This document shows, one piece after another, positions 1 through 6,526 of a stretch of 7,408 nt of DNA. The first letter of the stretch is position 1; each line of letters opens with the position of its first letter. Under the pieces are notes generated by a model, which was not told the origin of the DNA, ran no database searches, and worked only from the letters and a program-made list of their open reading frames with translations. This stretch comes from Pseudomonadota bacterium (GTDB taxonomy: Bacteria; Pseudomonadota; Alphaproteobacteria; Rhizobiales; Devosiaceae), in assembly GCA_023433985.1 (NCBI GenBank), contig JAEYTN010000038.1, positions 1-7,408 of the forward strand. The letters run 5' to 3'. The position numbers and the translations under genes are program-made.

Positions 1-72
1 GTCGTCGGCGCCGTGAAGCAACGGCCCCGATATGGCGGCCTCATCCGGAAGTTGAAAGGAAACCGGGGGTAA
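1..72 (+). CDS. Possible C-terminal end of an upstream gene (partial)
   Basis: Frame 1 is open from the window edge to a TAA at 70-72 and would encode 23 residues ending KLKGNRG. Roughly 18 of its 23 codons end in G or C, which matches the real genes here and is better than frame 3; frame 2 stops at 14-16. The tail is basic and matches no family I recognise. The piece is too short to exclude chance in GC-rich DNA. If real, the upstream gene ends 73 bp before the next start, with the 76-88 hairpin between them. Confidence 0.25.
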   Translation, partial: VVGAVKQRPRYGGLIRKLKGNRG

Positions 73-75
73 CAA

Positions 76-88
76 CCGCGTAACGCGG
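76..88 (+). repeat. Perfect 5-bp GC hairpin in the leader of the first gene
   Basis: CCGCG-TAA-CGCGG is a perfect 5-bp stem around a 3-nt loop. It lies just after the possible upstream stop codon (70-72) and 57 bp before the GTG start at 146. The downstream bases (CTTGCGTTTAAC) contain only a short T run, so it is at best a weak intrinsic terminator. It could equally be a protein-binding dyad. An imperfect palindrome around ACATGT (99-104) follows. No convincing -35/-10 pair was found in 1-145. Confidence 0.3.
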
Positions 89-145
89 CTTGCGTTTAAC
101 ATGTAAATCGCTGACCCTTGGCGGGCAGAGGGGGAAGGAAACGAC

Positions 146-1873
146 GTGGCCGAAACGGCAGAGCCCGAGACGCTGGTGGAAGCCGCGCTCGAGCAGCTCC
201 TCAGCTGGCCGGGCCTGTCCCGCTCGCCGCAGCTCGCCCGGTTCCTCGACTATATCGTCCGCGCCAGGTTGCGCGGCGACGAGGGGTCGATCAAGGCCTA
301 TGCCATCGCCGTCGACGTGTTCGGCCGCCCGCAAAGCTTCGACCCGCAGGCCGATCCGATCGTCCGCGTACAAGCCCGGCGTCTCCGGGCCGCGCTCGAT
401 GAATACTATGCCGGCGAGGGGGCCGGCGACCCGGTCAGGATCCACCTGCCGGTGGGCCGCTACGTGCCCGAGTTCCAGTTCCGCGGCGAGGCTCCGGCCG
501 GGGTCGTCCCGCCGGAACCTGTCCGCGAGTCGCCGCCCAGGCCGGAGGTCAGGCTGGCGCGGCCCACCCGCGCGGGGCTGAGCGAGTGGATGCTCTACGT
601 TATCGTGTTGTTTATCGGCGCGGGCATCATCGTGGCTCTGGTGCAGGTGCTGATGCCGCGGCCCACCCGAATCGAGGTGCCGGGGCCGCCGACGGTGGGC
701 ATCGCCGAGTTTACCGCCATCGCATCGGCGGACTGGGAGGGGCAGGCGGCACGCAGCATCGCCGGTCTCGCGATTGAACTCGTCACCGACCTGCAGCTTT
801 TCGACGACATCCTGCCCGACTACGTCCAGCCCGACTCGCGCGACGAGGATGGGCCCGACTACCAGCTCACCGGCATCGCCCGGCAGGAAAGCGGGCAGGT
901 GCGGGTTACGGCCAGCCTCAGGCGCAGCGACTCCGATGCCGCGCTCTGGACCTTCACCCAGTCGGTGGACGCCGACGAACTCGATACCAGCATCGACGAG
1001 CTGTCGCGGGCGTTTGCCGAGCAGCTCGGCTCGCATCGCGGCCCCCTGTTCGCCGAAGCCAACAAGTGGCTCGACGAGCATCCCAACATTTCGGGCAACG
1101 AGACGGTGTTCCTCTGCGGCTTGTTGTTCACCCGCTATCGGGACAACCGCGACCTCGACGAGGAGGCTCGCGCGCGCGACTGCGCGTCGGCGGTCCTGGC
1201 GCGTGGCGAAGACCCCCTGGCCCTTGCCATCCGGGCAGGCCTTCTCCTCGATGACACCGTGGCGACGCAGCCGCTCGCCTTCGATCCAGAACCGCTGGCC
1301 GAAACGGGCCGGCTGCTCGGTCAGGCGTTGAAGCTCGATGCCACCTCCAGCACCATCTGGCGCGAGCAGGCGCGCTACCTCAATCGCCTCGGCCGGGTCG
1401 GCGAATCGGAGGCGGCCTATGCCTCGGCGCTGCAACTCAACCCCGCCAATCTCGACGCTCGGGCCGGCTACGGCCGGATGCTTTCGGGGCGGGGCAACTC
1501 GCCCCACGGCAAGGCGCTGGCGTCCGAGGCGCTGCAGCGCGCTTTGCTGCCGCCGCACTGGTATTACGCCGCGCCGGCGATGAACGCCCTGCGCGACAAT
1601 GACGACGCGTCGGCGATCACCTATGCCGACCGGCTCGCCTCCGGCGATCCGGAACTCGCCGCTCTCATCGCCACGGTCGCGGCCTTCCGCTCGGGCAACG
1701 AGGACGCGCTCAACCGCTATTTTGCGCAACTGCTCGACGTGACGCGCTTCCGCCGCTTCGGTATCCTGCCCGTACTGCGGCAGCGTATCCCGGATCCGGC
1801 ATTGGTCGACCTGATCGCCACGCAGCTCACGCGCGCCGGCGTCGCCGACGAGGCGCTCAACGGCAGTTTCTGA
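146..1873 (+). CDS. Membrane-anchored TolB-like/TPR protein with DNA-binding-like N-terminal module
   Basis: The protein has 575 residues. The GTG start is chosen because AAGGAA (135-140) lies 5 nt upstream. Residues 8-112 form a conserved module with the hallmarks IKAYAIAVDVFGR, FDPQADPIVRV, ARRLRAALDEYY and GDPVRIHLPVGRYVPEF. This module is common at the N-terminus of Proteobacterial and Acidobacterial regulator-like proteins and is probably nucleic-acid-binding (inferred). A Pro/Arg-rich linker leads to one membrane helix at about 150-169. Residues 182-297 resemble the TolB-like region found in adenylate-cyclase-type TPR proteins, including the pattern TGIARQ...VRVTASLRR...LWTF. TPR-like helices follow, the clearest at about 402-435. 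The topology would put the N-terminal module in the cytoplasm and the TolB/TPR part in the periplasm. No cyclase catalytic domain is visible, so an automatic 'adenylate cyclase' label would be wrong. The target and signal are unknown. The next gene starts 15 bp downstream. Confidence 0.85.
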   Translation: MAETAEPETLVEAALEQLLSWPGLSRSPQLARFLDYIVRARLRGDEGSIKAYAIAVDVFGRPQSFDPQADPIVRVQARRLRAALDEYYAGEGAGDPVRIHLPVGRYVPEFQFRGEAPAGVVPPEPVRESPPRPEVRLARPTRAGLSEWMLYVIVLFIGAGIIVALVQVLMPRPTRIEVPGPPTVGIAEFTAIASADWEGQAARSIAGLAIELVTDLQLFDDILPDYVQPDSRDEDGPDYQLTGIARQESGQVRVTASLRRSDSDAALWTFTQSVDADELDTSIDELSRAFAEQLGSHRGPLFAEANKWLDEHPNISGNETVFLCGLLFTRYRDNRDLDEEARARDCASAVLARGEDPLALAIRAGLLLDDTVATQPLAFDPEPLAETGRLLGQALKLDATSSTIWREQARYLNRLGRVGESEAAYASALQLNPANLDARAGYGRMLSGRGNSPHGKALASEALQRALLPPHWYYAAPAMNALRDNDDASAITYADRLASGDPELAALIATVAAFRSGNEDALNRYFAQLLDVTRFRRFGILPVLRQRIPDPALVDLIATQLTRAGVADEALNGSF

Positions 1874-1888
1874 GTCTGGTGTAGTCCC

Positions 1889-2890
1889 ATGAGTTTTTCC
1901 GCCCTCCTCACCCGGCAGTCCGCCGATCGCAGCGTTTCGAGCGCGGTGGAGACGGTCGACGAAAGCGCGCTGCCGGCGGGCAACGTGCTGGTGGCGGTGG
2001 AATGGGCGGGGCTCAACTACAAGGATGCGCTGGTGCTGTCGGGCCAGGGCAACCTGGTGAAGACCTTTCCGCATGTCGGCGGCATCGATTTCGCCGGCCG
2101 CGTGGTCGAAAGCCGCGACCGGCGCTACCATCCCGGGCAGGCGGTGGTGCTGACCGGCTGGCGCGTCGGCGAAACGCGCTGGGGCGGTTACGCGCAGCGG
2201 GCGCGGGTCGAGGCCGATATGCTGGTGCCGCTGCCCAAGCGCTTTTCCACCCGCACGGCCATGCTGCTCGGTACGGCCGGCCTCGCCGCCATGCTGGCGA
2301 TCAACCGGCTTCAGGCTGAAGGGGTCCAGCCCGGCAATGGCGAGGTGCTGGTCACCGGCGCGGGCGGCGGCGTCGGCTCCATCGCCGTGATGCTGCTCGC
2401 TCGCTTGGGCTATCAGGTCGCGGCGCTTACCGGCCGGGCCGAACTCGGCGAGCACCTGACGCGGCTCGGCGCTACCCGCATCGTCGGTCGCGACGAGGTG
2501 CTGCAGCCCACCGGCCGCGTGCTCGACAAGGAGACGTGGGCGGGCTGCGTCGACAATGTCGGCGGCCCGCTGCTCGGCGAGGTGCTGAAGAAGGTTCGCC
2601 ACGGCGGGGCCATCGCCGCCGTCGGCAACGCGGGCGGCCGCAACTGGGACGCGAGCGTCATCCCCTTCATCCTGCGCGGCATCACCCTGTGCGGCATCGA
2701 TACGGTCATGCAGCCGTTCGAAGCGAGGCAAGCCGCCTGGGACCGCCTCACCACGCTGTTCGTCCCCGCCGCCTACGAGCCCCTGGCCCAGGAGGTCCGC
2801 CTCGATGCGCTACCGGCGCTTGCTGCCGAGATGCTCGAGGGCAAGGTCGCCGGCCGGGTAATCGTCAACCCCCGCGATCCCGAAACCTGA
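1889..2890 (+). CDS. acuI: Acrylyl-CoA reductase (NADPH), AcuI/YhdH family
   Basis: This 333-residue protein belongs to the zinc-free medium-chain dehydrogenase/reductase superfamily, and its length is normal for the YhdH/AcuI branch. The N-terminal GroES-like half carries WAGLNYKDALVLSGQG (39-54) and VGGIDFAG (63-70), both typical of this branch. The Rossmann half carries the NADPH-binding motif TGAGGGVGS (156-164), and VDNVGG (221-226) and AAVGNAGG (243-250) follow. No structural or catalytic zinc cysteines are seen. Characterised members reduce toxic acryloyl-CoA to propionyl-CoA with NADPH in the cytoplasm, during 3-hydroxypropionate and DMSP metabolism. No dmd or acu partner gene is visible here, so a general detoxification role is as likely as DMSP use. 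The gene starts 15 bp after the preceding stop and may share its transcript, although the Shine-Dalgarno sequence is poor. The family call is firm; the substrate is inferred. Confidence 0.88.
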   Translation: MSFSALLTRQSADRSVSSAVETVDESALPAGNVLVAVEWAGLNYKDALVLSGQGNLVKTFPHVGGIDFAGRVVESRDRRYHPGQAVVLTGWRVGETRWGGYAQRARVEADMLVPLPKRFSTRTAMLLGTAGLAAMLAINRLQAEGVQPGNGEVLVTGAGGGVGSIAVMLLARLGYQVAALTGRAELGEHLTRLGATRIVGRDEVLQPTGRVLDKETWAGCVDNVGGPLLGEVLKKVRHGGAIAAVGNAGGRNWDASVIPFILRGITLCGIDTVMQPFEARQAAWDRLTTLFVPAAYEPLAQEVRLDALPALAAEMLEGKVAGRVIVNPRDPET

Positions 2891-2910
2891 GGCGCTGGTG
2901 ATCCTCGCGG

Positions 2911-4227
2911 CTACGCCCCGCCGAAATACCTCTCCGCCAGCCGCACGAAGGCCGCGCCGCGTTCTTCGAAGTTCTTGAACACCTTGCCCGGCGCCTCCAG
3001 CTGCCCGTAGCTCGGCGCCCCCGGCGACAGGATCACCGTTTCGAACTTGCCCCGCCGCCCCGCCAGCGCCTTCAGCGCGTCCTCTAGCGTCCCGGCCTCG
3101 AGCACGTCCACCTCGGGCGCCGCCGCGTAGGTCAGCGTCGCCAGCCGGTCACCCGTCACCGGCAGGCAGACGAGGGTCGTCACCCCACGCGGCGCCAGCA
3201 ACTGCGCCAGCTCCGAATAGTCCTGCTGCCGTTCGTGGCCGCCGGCGATCAGCGCGATGCGCGTGCCCTCGTAGGCCGCGAGCGCTGCCTTGGTCGCCTC
3301 GGGCGTGGTCGAAATCGAGTCGTTGACGAAGGTGACGCCGCCGAAGGCATGCTCTTCGAGCCGGTGGGGCAGGGGGCTGAACTTGCCGATGCCGCGAACC
3401 ACGCCCTCAAGGTCGGCGCCCGCTTTCAGCGCCACCTGGGCGGCGAGGATCGCGTTGTTCAGATTGTGTTCACCCTTGAGGCGGGAGCGCGCCACCGCCG
3501 AGGCCAGACGGTCGCGAATGAACGGCGCCAGCTGCGGAATCAGCCGGCTGCGGTCGCGCAACGCTTCCATCACCAGCGGATGGTCGAGCGCGCCCACGCC
3601 CAGCGCCACCGGAAAAGGTGCGTCGCGGTCGATCAGGTTCAGCTTGTCTTCGTAGTAGCGCTCCACCGTCCGGTGCCAGTCGGTGTGCTCGGGCGACAGG
3701 TTGGTGATAGCGGCGATGTCCGGCGTGAAGGCGAGATCGGCGGTCTGGTAGCTCGAAAGCTCGAACACCACGATCCCGTGCTTGTCGGCGATCTCCAGCG
3801 GGGCCAGCCCGACATTGCCGGCAAGCCCGGCGTCGAGCCCGGACTCGGTCAGCATCAGGTGCACCAGCGTCGCTGTGGTCGATTTGCCCTTGGTGCCGGT
3901 AATGGCGATCACCTTGCGCCCGGCACGGTACGTCTCGCCCCAGAGGTTGAGGTTGCTCGTCACCGCGATCCCGGCCTCGCGCGCCATGGCGAAGACCGGC
4001 CGGTAGCGCGACACGCCGGGGCTTTTCACGATGGTGCCGAACCGCCTCGCCTCGATCGCCTGTGGCAGGTCGGCGGGGGCGATGAACTCGGCATCGGGGA
4101 TGTCTGCCTCGCCTGAATCCACCGTCACGTAGAGCTTGGTGCCGGGCGAGCGGGCCCTGATGAAGCCGGCGGTGGAGCGGGCCTCGCGGCCGGCGCCGTA
4201 GAGCAGGACGGGGGCATCAAAGCGCAT
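2911..4227 (-). CDS. murD2: UDP-N-acetylmuramoyl-L-alanine--L-glutamate ligase (MurD2-type Mur ligase)
   Basis: This 438-residue ATP-dependent Mur ligase of peptidoglycan precursor synthesis is cytoplasmic. It has the P-loop GTKGKST (111-117), ELSSYQ (156-161), NLSPEHTDWH (176-185), a lysine in YYEDKLNL (K195) matching the carbamylated lysine of MurD, GEHNLNNA (252-259), LPHRLE (286-291), NDSISTT (302-308) and a C-terminal SPGAPSYGQ...NFEERG (401-424). It departs from classical MurD where D-Glu is held: NDSK is NDSI, GGDGK is GGHER, and about 7 extra residues separate the SP motif from FKNF. Together with overlap by the murL gene, this points to MurD2, which adds L-Glu to UDP-MurNAc-L-Ala. 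The ATG at 4227 is chosen because MRFDAPVLLYGAG begins the Mur N-domain; its AAAGAG ribosome site is weak and the start lies 11 bp inside murL. Upstream in-frame codons encode no Mur-like sequence. Classical MurD remains possible but is less likely. Confidence 0.85.
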   Translation of the reverse strand: MRFDAPVLLYGAGREARSTAGFIRARSPGTKLYVTVDSGEADIPDAEFIAPADLPQAIEARRFGTIVKSPGVSRYRPVFAMAREAGIAVTSNLNLWGETYRAGRKVIAITGTKGKSTTATLVHLMLTESGLDAGLAGNVGLAPLEIADKHGIVVFELSSYQTADLAFTPDIAAITNLSPEHTDWHRTVERYYEDKLNLIDRDAPFPVALGVGALDHPLVMEALRDRSRLIPQLAPFIRDRLASAVARSRLKGEHNLNNAILAAQVALKAGADLEGVVRGIGKFSPLPHRLEEHAFGGVTFVNDSISTTPEATKAALAAYEGTRIALIAGGHERQQDYSELAQLLAPRGVTTLVCLPVTGDRLATLTYAAAPEVDVLEAGTLEDALKALAGRRGKFETVILSPGAPSYGQLEAPGKVFKNFEERGAAFVRLAERYFGGA

Positions 4228-5545
4228 GGGCAGCGACTCTTTTCGCAACATCGGCCGGGATGAGGTGTTCTGTCGTATCGGCGAGCAGTTCGTCCAGAGC
4301 CGCCTCCAGCCGGGCGCTGCCATACTGAGTCAGCAAATCGGCCTTGAGCATTGAAACTATTGGCTCATCCGCCCATTCGGGCATCGCGGTCAGCGCATAG
4401 AGGCAGGCCGCCGCCTCCTCGATCTCGCCCACGCATTCCCATGGCTTCTGCCCGGCAAGCCCGGTCAGCTCGCGGAAGCTGCGCTCGTGGCTCGGCTGCG
4501 CCAAGAGGTTCTGGCCGAAGATGCCGACGAGCCGCGCCTTTTCCATCACCGGCGCGAAGATCAGGAACACGAAGTGGCACTTCGGGCAATTGCCGCACCA
4601 GAGCGGCCCCTTGTGCCCGGCGAGCTTGAAGTTCTCGTTGCAGCTCGAAAACACGTGGTCGTACTGCGTGCGCCGCGCGAAGAGCCGCGCGATCTTTGCC
4701 TCCGAGTAGGGCCTGAGCAGCGAGAAATAGCCGAGCACCCCGCCTGTCGCGCCGGCCAGCACCCTGGCGATCAGCCGCTCGAAATCCAGCGACTTCGAGT
4801 GCTGGTGGTTGGCTTCGCGCCCGTCGAACTCGACATTGCCCTCGCTCGCGGAGCGCTCGTTGGAGAGCACGATGCGGTTGTAGCCGAAGAGCAGCGCCGT
4901 CAGCGCCGCGATCATCGAGTTGATGGCGGTCGACGGTACATGGCCGTTGTAGAAGCCGGGCTCCTTGCTCAGCCGGATCATCTCCGGGTCGAGCTTGCGC
5001 AGCACATAGAGCGGCGGGCGGCCGATCTTCTCCACCGAGCCGAGGATCGGCCCCTTGGGATTCACCGCGAACGGGGTGAAATCTATCCCCGCCTCTTCCA
5101 GCAGCTGTACGCTCACCAGCGAGTCCTTGCCGCCGCCGATCGGCAGCAGGGCGCGGTCGGGCAGCGGGGGGGCAGGCGGTGGAGGAGAATTTTCGGTACC
5201 GGCGTCGAGCGAAATCTGCCCAAAGCGGCGTAAGTCGTTGCGGGCGTAGAATTCTCCGAGCCCGTTCTCGTAGATATCGAGTGTCAGGATCCGTTCATCT
5301 GCATTCAGCTTGATGAACGTCTCGATGGCGAACGGAGCCCTGAGCTTGAAGTAGCTCACGCCCAGCACCACCGCCGTCAGGTCGAGCAGCTTGCGGAAGC
5401 TGTCGGTCCCGACCACCGCCGGATCGCCGCCCTTGGGAAAGGTCAGCGTCTCGGTGAACGTGCGGTCGGCAATGCCGTAGCGGAAGCTCGCCACCCCTGT
5501 CGCGGGGTCGAACTCGGGATTCTCGATGACGAACCGCTCGCTCAT
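4217..5545 (-). CDS. murL: UDP-N-acetyl-muramoyl-L-alanyl-L-glutamate epimerase (MurL)
   Basis: The protein has 442 residues, close to the roughly 450 of characterised MurL. Residues 135-145 hold a PP-loop-like ATP site (PIGGGKDSLVS), preceded by a proline-rich linker (120-130). The region 225-255 contains LSNERSASEGNV, GREANHQHSKS and FE, which I recognise as the MurL signature. A cysteine cluster CGNCPKC (317-323), with C302 nearby, may bind metal. MurL is known to convert UDP-MurNAc-L-Ala-L-Glu to the D-Glu form in the cytoplasm, consuming ATP to AMP and pyrophosphate. The start is supported by GAGGA (5561-5557), 11 nt upstream. The gene begins 3 bp after the phosphoesterase stop and its 3' end overlaps murD2 by 11 bp, so translational coupling is likely. 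The pairing with a Mur ligase strongly supports the call; identity by memory of the family only, not by search. Confidence 0.88.
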   Translation of the reverse strand: MSERFVIENPEFDPATGVASFRYGIADRTFTETLTFPKGGDPAVVGTDSFRKLLDLTAVVLGVSYFKLRAPFAIETFIKLNADERILTLDIYENGLGEFYARNDLRRFGQISLDAGTENSPPPPAPPLPDRALLPIGGGKDSLVSVQLLEEAGIDFTPFAVNPKGPILGSVEKIGRPPLYVLRKLDPEMIRLSKEPGFYNGHVPSTAINSMIAALTALLFGYNRIVLSNERSASEGNVEFDGREANHQHSKSLDFERLIARVLAGATGGVLGYFSLLRPYSEAKIARLFARRTQYDHVFSSCNENFKLAGHKGPLWCGNCPKCHFVFLIFAPVMEKARLVGIFGQNLLAQPSHERSFRELTGLAGQKPWECVGEIEEAAACLYALTAMPEWADEPIVSMLKADLLTQYGSARLEAALDELLADTTEHLIPADVAKRVAAHAL

Positions 5546-5548
5546 GGG

Positions 5549-6442
5549 TCAGTAGATCCTCAGGGACAGGCGAAGCACGATATCGGTGGAGAGGCGCTGG
5601 AATCCAAACTCCCGCAGCGTGCACTGCCAGCCCGTGCCCAGCCGCTGGATGTTGAACAGGTTGTAGCGGGCAGGATCGTGGCCGCCGGTTTCGCGTTGCG
5701 CGGCGCCCGCCGCCGCCACGCCCACCACCGGCACGTCGCCGCCCGGTCCCGGGATGGCGTAGATCGAGGACTTGTGGGTGTGCCCGTGCAGGACCAGCTC
5801 GGCGCCGGCCTCGGCCACCACCTGCCGGAACAGCTTCGCCCCGTAGAGCCCCAGCCGCGGGTGGAAGAGCTCCTGGTTGGGCGGGTGGTGGATCATCACC
5901 ACGCGGAAATAGCCGCCTTCGCCCAGCAGCTCCAGGCAACGCCGCAGCCGCTTCGCCTGCGCCTCGCCGAAGCGGCCGGTGGCGAGCCAGGGAGCGGTCG
6001 GCACGGCGCTCGAGCACGAAACGACCGCCACCTCGCCGATCCGCCGCACGAAGGGGAAGGGCGCCTCGTCGAGCGTCTCGCCGCGGGCGTAGTCGCCCCA
6101 GCGGGCAAGGGCCTTCTCCAACTGGCCCCTGACATAGGCATCGTGGTTGCCGGGGCAGAGCGCCACGCGGTCGGGCGTTCCCAGCGTCTCGAGCCAGTTG
6201 TGCGCGGTGTTGATCTCCGCGTCGAGCGCCAGGTTCACCAGGTCGCCGGTCACCACGGTGAAGTCGGGGTTCTGGCCGCGCAGGTGCCGCACCAGCTTCA
6301 TCAGGCTCTCGCCCGCCAGCGTGTGCTCGCGCTTGATCTTCCAGTTCAGATAGCCCGTAATCCGCTTGCCCACGAGGTCGCGTGCACGGACGGGCGGCAG
6401 TGGAGCGAGGTGAACGTCGCTGAGGTGGGCGAGGGTGATCAT
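5549..6442 (-). CDS. Calcineurin-like metallophosphoesterase
   Basis: The 297-residue protein has the complete dinuclear-metal motif set of the calcineurin-like phosphoesterase fold: SDVHL (D9, H11), TGDLVN (D67), PGNHD (N99, H100), VMIHHPP (H185) and LHGHTHK (H221, H223). The layout resembles the cyclic-nucleotide/CpdA-like branch, but the substrate cannot be read from sequence. There is no signal peptide or membrane helix, so it is cytoplasmic. ATG at 6442 is chosen because the first beta strand (ITLAHLSDVH) begins immediately; the frame stays open upstream but that part overlaps the divergent Nudix gene and looks like antisense sequence. No good Shine-Dalgarno sequence precedes it, so it may be leaderless or nearly so. 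It is the first gene of a minus-strand operon with murL (3 bp away) and murD2, suggesting a link to cell-wall nucleotide metabolism, which is an inference only. Confidence 0.86.
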   Translation of the reverse strand: MITLAHLSDVHLAPLPPVRARDLVGKRITGYLNWKIKREHTLAGESLMKLVRHLRGQNPDFTVVTGDLVNLALDAEINTAHNWLETLGTPDRVALCPGNHDAYVRGQLEKALARWGDYARGETLDEAPFPFVRRIGEVAVVSCSSAVPTAPWLATGRFGEAQAKRLRRCLELLGEGGYFRVVMIHHPPNQELFHPRLGLYGAKLFRQVVAEAGAELVLHGHTHKSSIYAIPGPGGDVPVVGVAAAGAAQRETGGHDPARYNLFNIQRLGTGWQCTLREFGFQRLSTDIVLRLSLRIY

Positions 6443-6454
6443 CTGCGGCGCTAA

Positions 6455-6472
6455 TGCCACGATGCGGTGGCA
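6455..6472. promoter_or_regulatory. Candidate operator: perfect inverted repeat between divergent genes
   Basis: TGCCAC-N6-GTGGCA is a perfect 6-bp inverted repeat with centres 12 bp apart, roughly one helical turn. It lies in the 84-bp gap between the divergent phosphoesterase (start 6442) and Nudix (start 6527) genes, 13 bp from the phosphoesterase start, so it sits where a dimeric repressor could block that operon's promoter. No clear sigma-70 hexamers were recognised in this gap. A chance dyad cannot be excluded. Confidence 0.35.
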
Positions 6473-6515
6473 AAGGGAAAGCTCTTGTCGCCCGAGCGCA
6501 TCGATTCGATCCAGC

Positions 6516-6519
6516 GGAG
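6516..6519 (+). promoter_or_regulatory. Ribosome-binding site that fixes the Nudix start
   Basis: GGAG lies 7 nt before the ATG at 6527, the best spacing among the candidates. The next ATG at 6533 would be 13 nt away, and the in-frame GTG at 6467 has no such site. Confidence 0.6.
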
Positions 6520-6526
6520 TTCGCAA

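Noticed and set aside
41..2731. An antisense open frame of 896 codons on the minus strand
   Set aside because: It covers two well-supported plus-strand genes (TolB/TPR protein and AcuI). Its translation is low-complexity, rich in Arg, Ala, Gly, Gln and His, with no recognisable domain: the mirror expected opposite GC-rich coding DNA.
2889..2906. GAGG-N10-CCTC as a terminator between convergent acuI and murD2
   Set aside because: Only a 4-bp stem with a 10-nt loop and no T run on either strand; the gene ends are only 20 bp apart.
3235..4116. A 293-codon plus-strand open frame opposite murD2
   Set aside because: Low-complexity, Arg/Gly/His-rich translation with no motifs, lying opposite a gene with all Mur ligase motifs.
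4228..4323. A 32-residue N-terminal extension of MurD2
   Set aside because: It lies inside the 3' end of murL, has no ribosome site, and Mur N-domain homology starts at the ATG at 4227.
5295..6473. A 392-codon minus-strand frame spanning the murL/phosphoesterase junction
   Set aside because: It is shifted relative to both real genes and yields arginine- and proline-rich sequence; the motifs of MurL and the phosphoesterase lie in the other frames.
6467..6526. A GTG start at 6467 adding 20 residues to the Nudix protein
   Set aside because: No ribosome site precedes it, and it overlaps the inverted repeat; ATG 6527 has GGAG at 7 nt.
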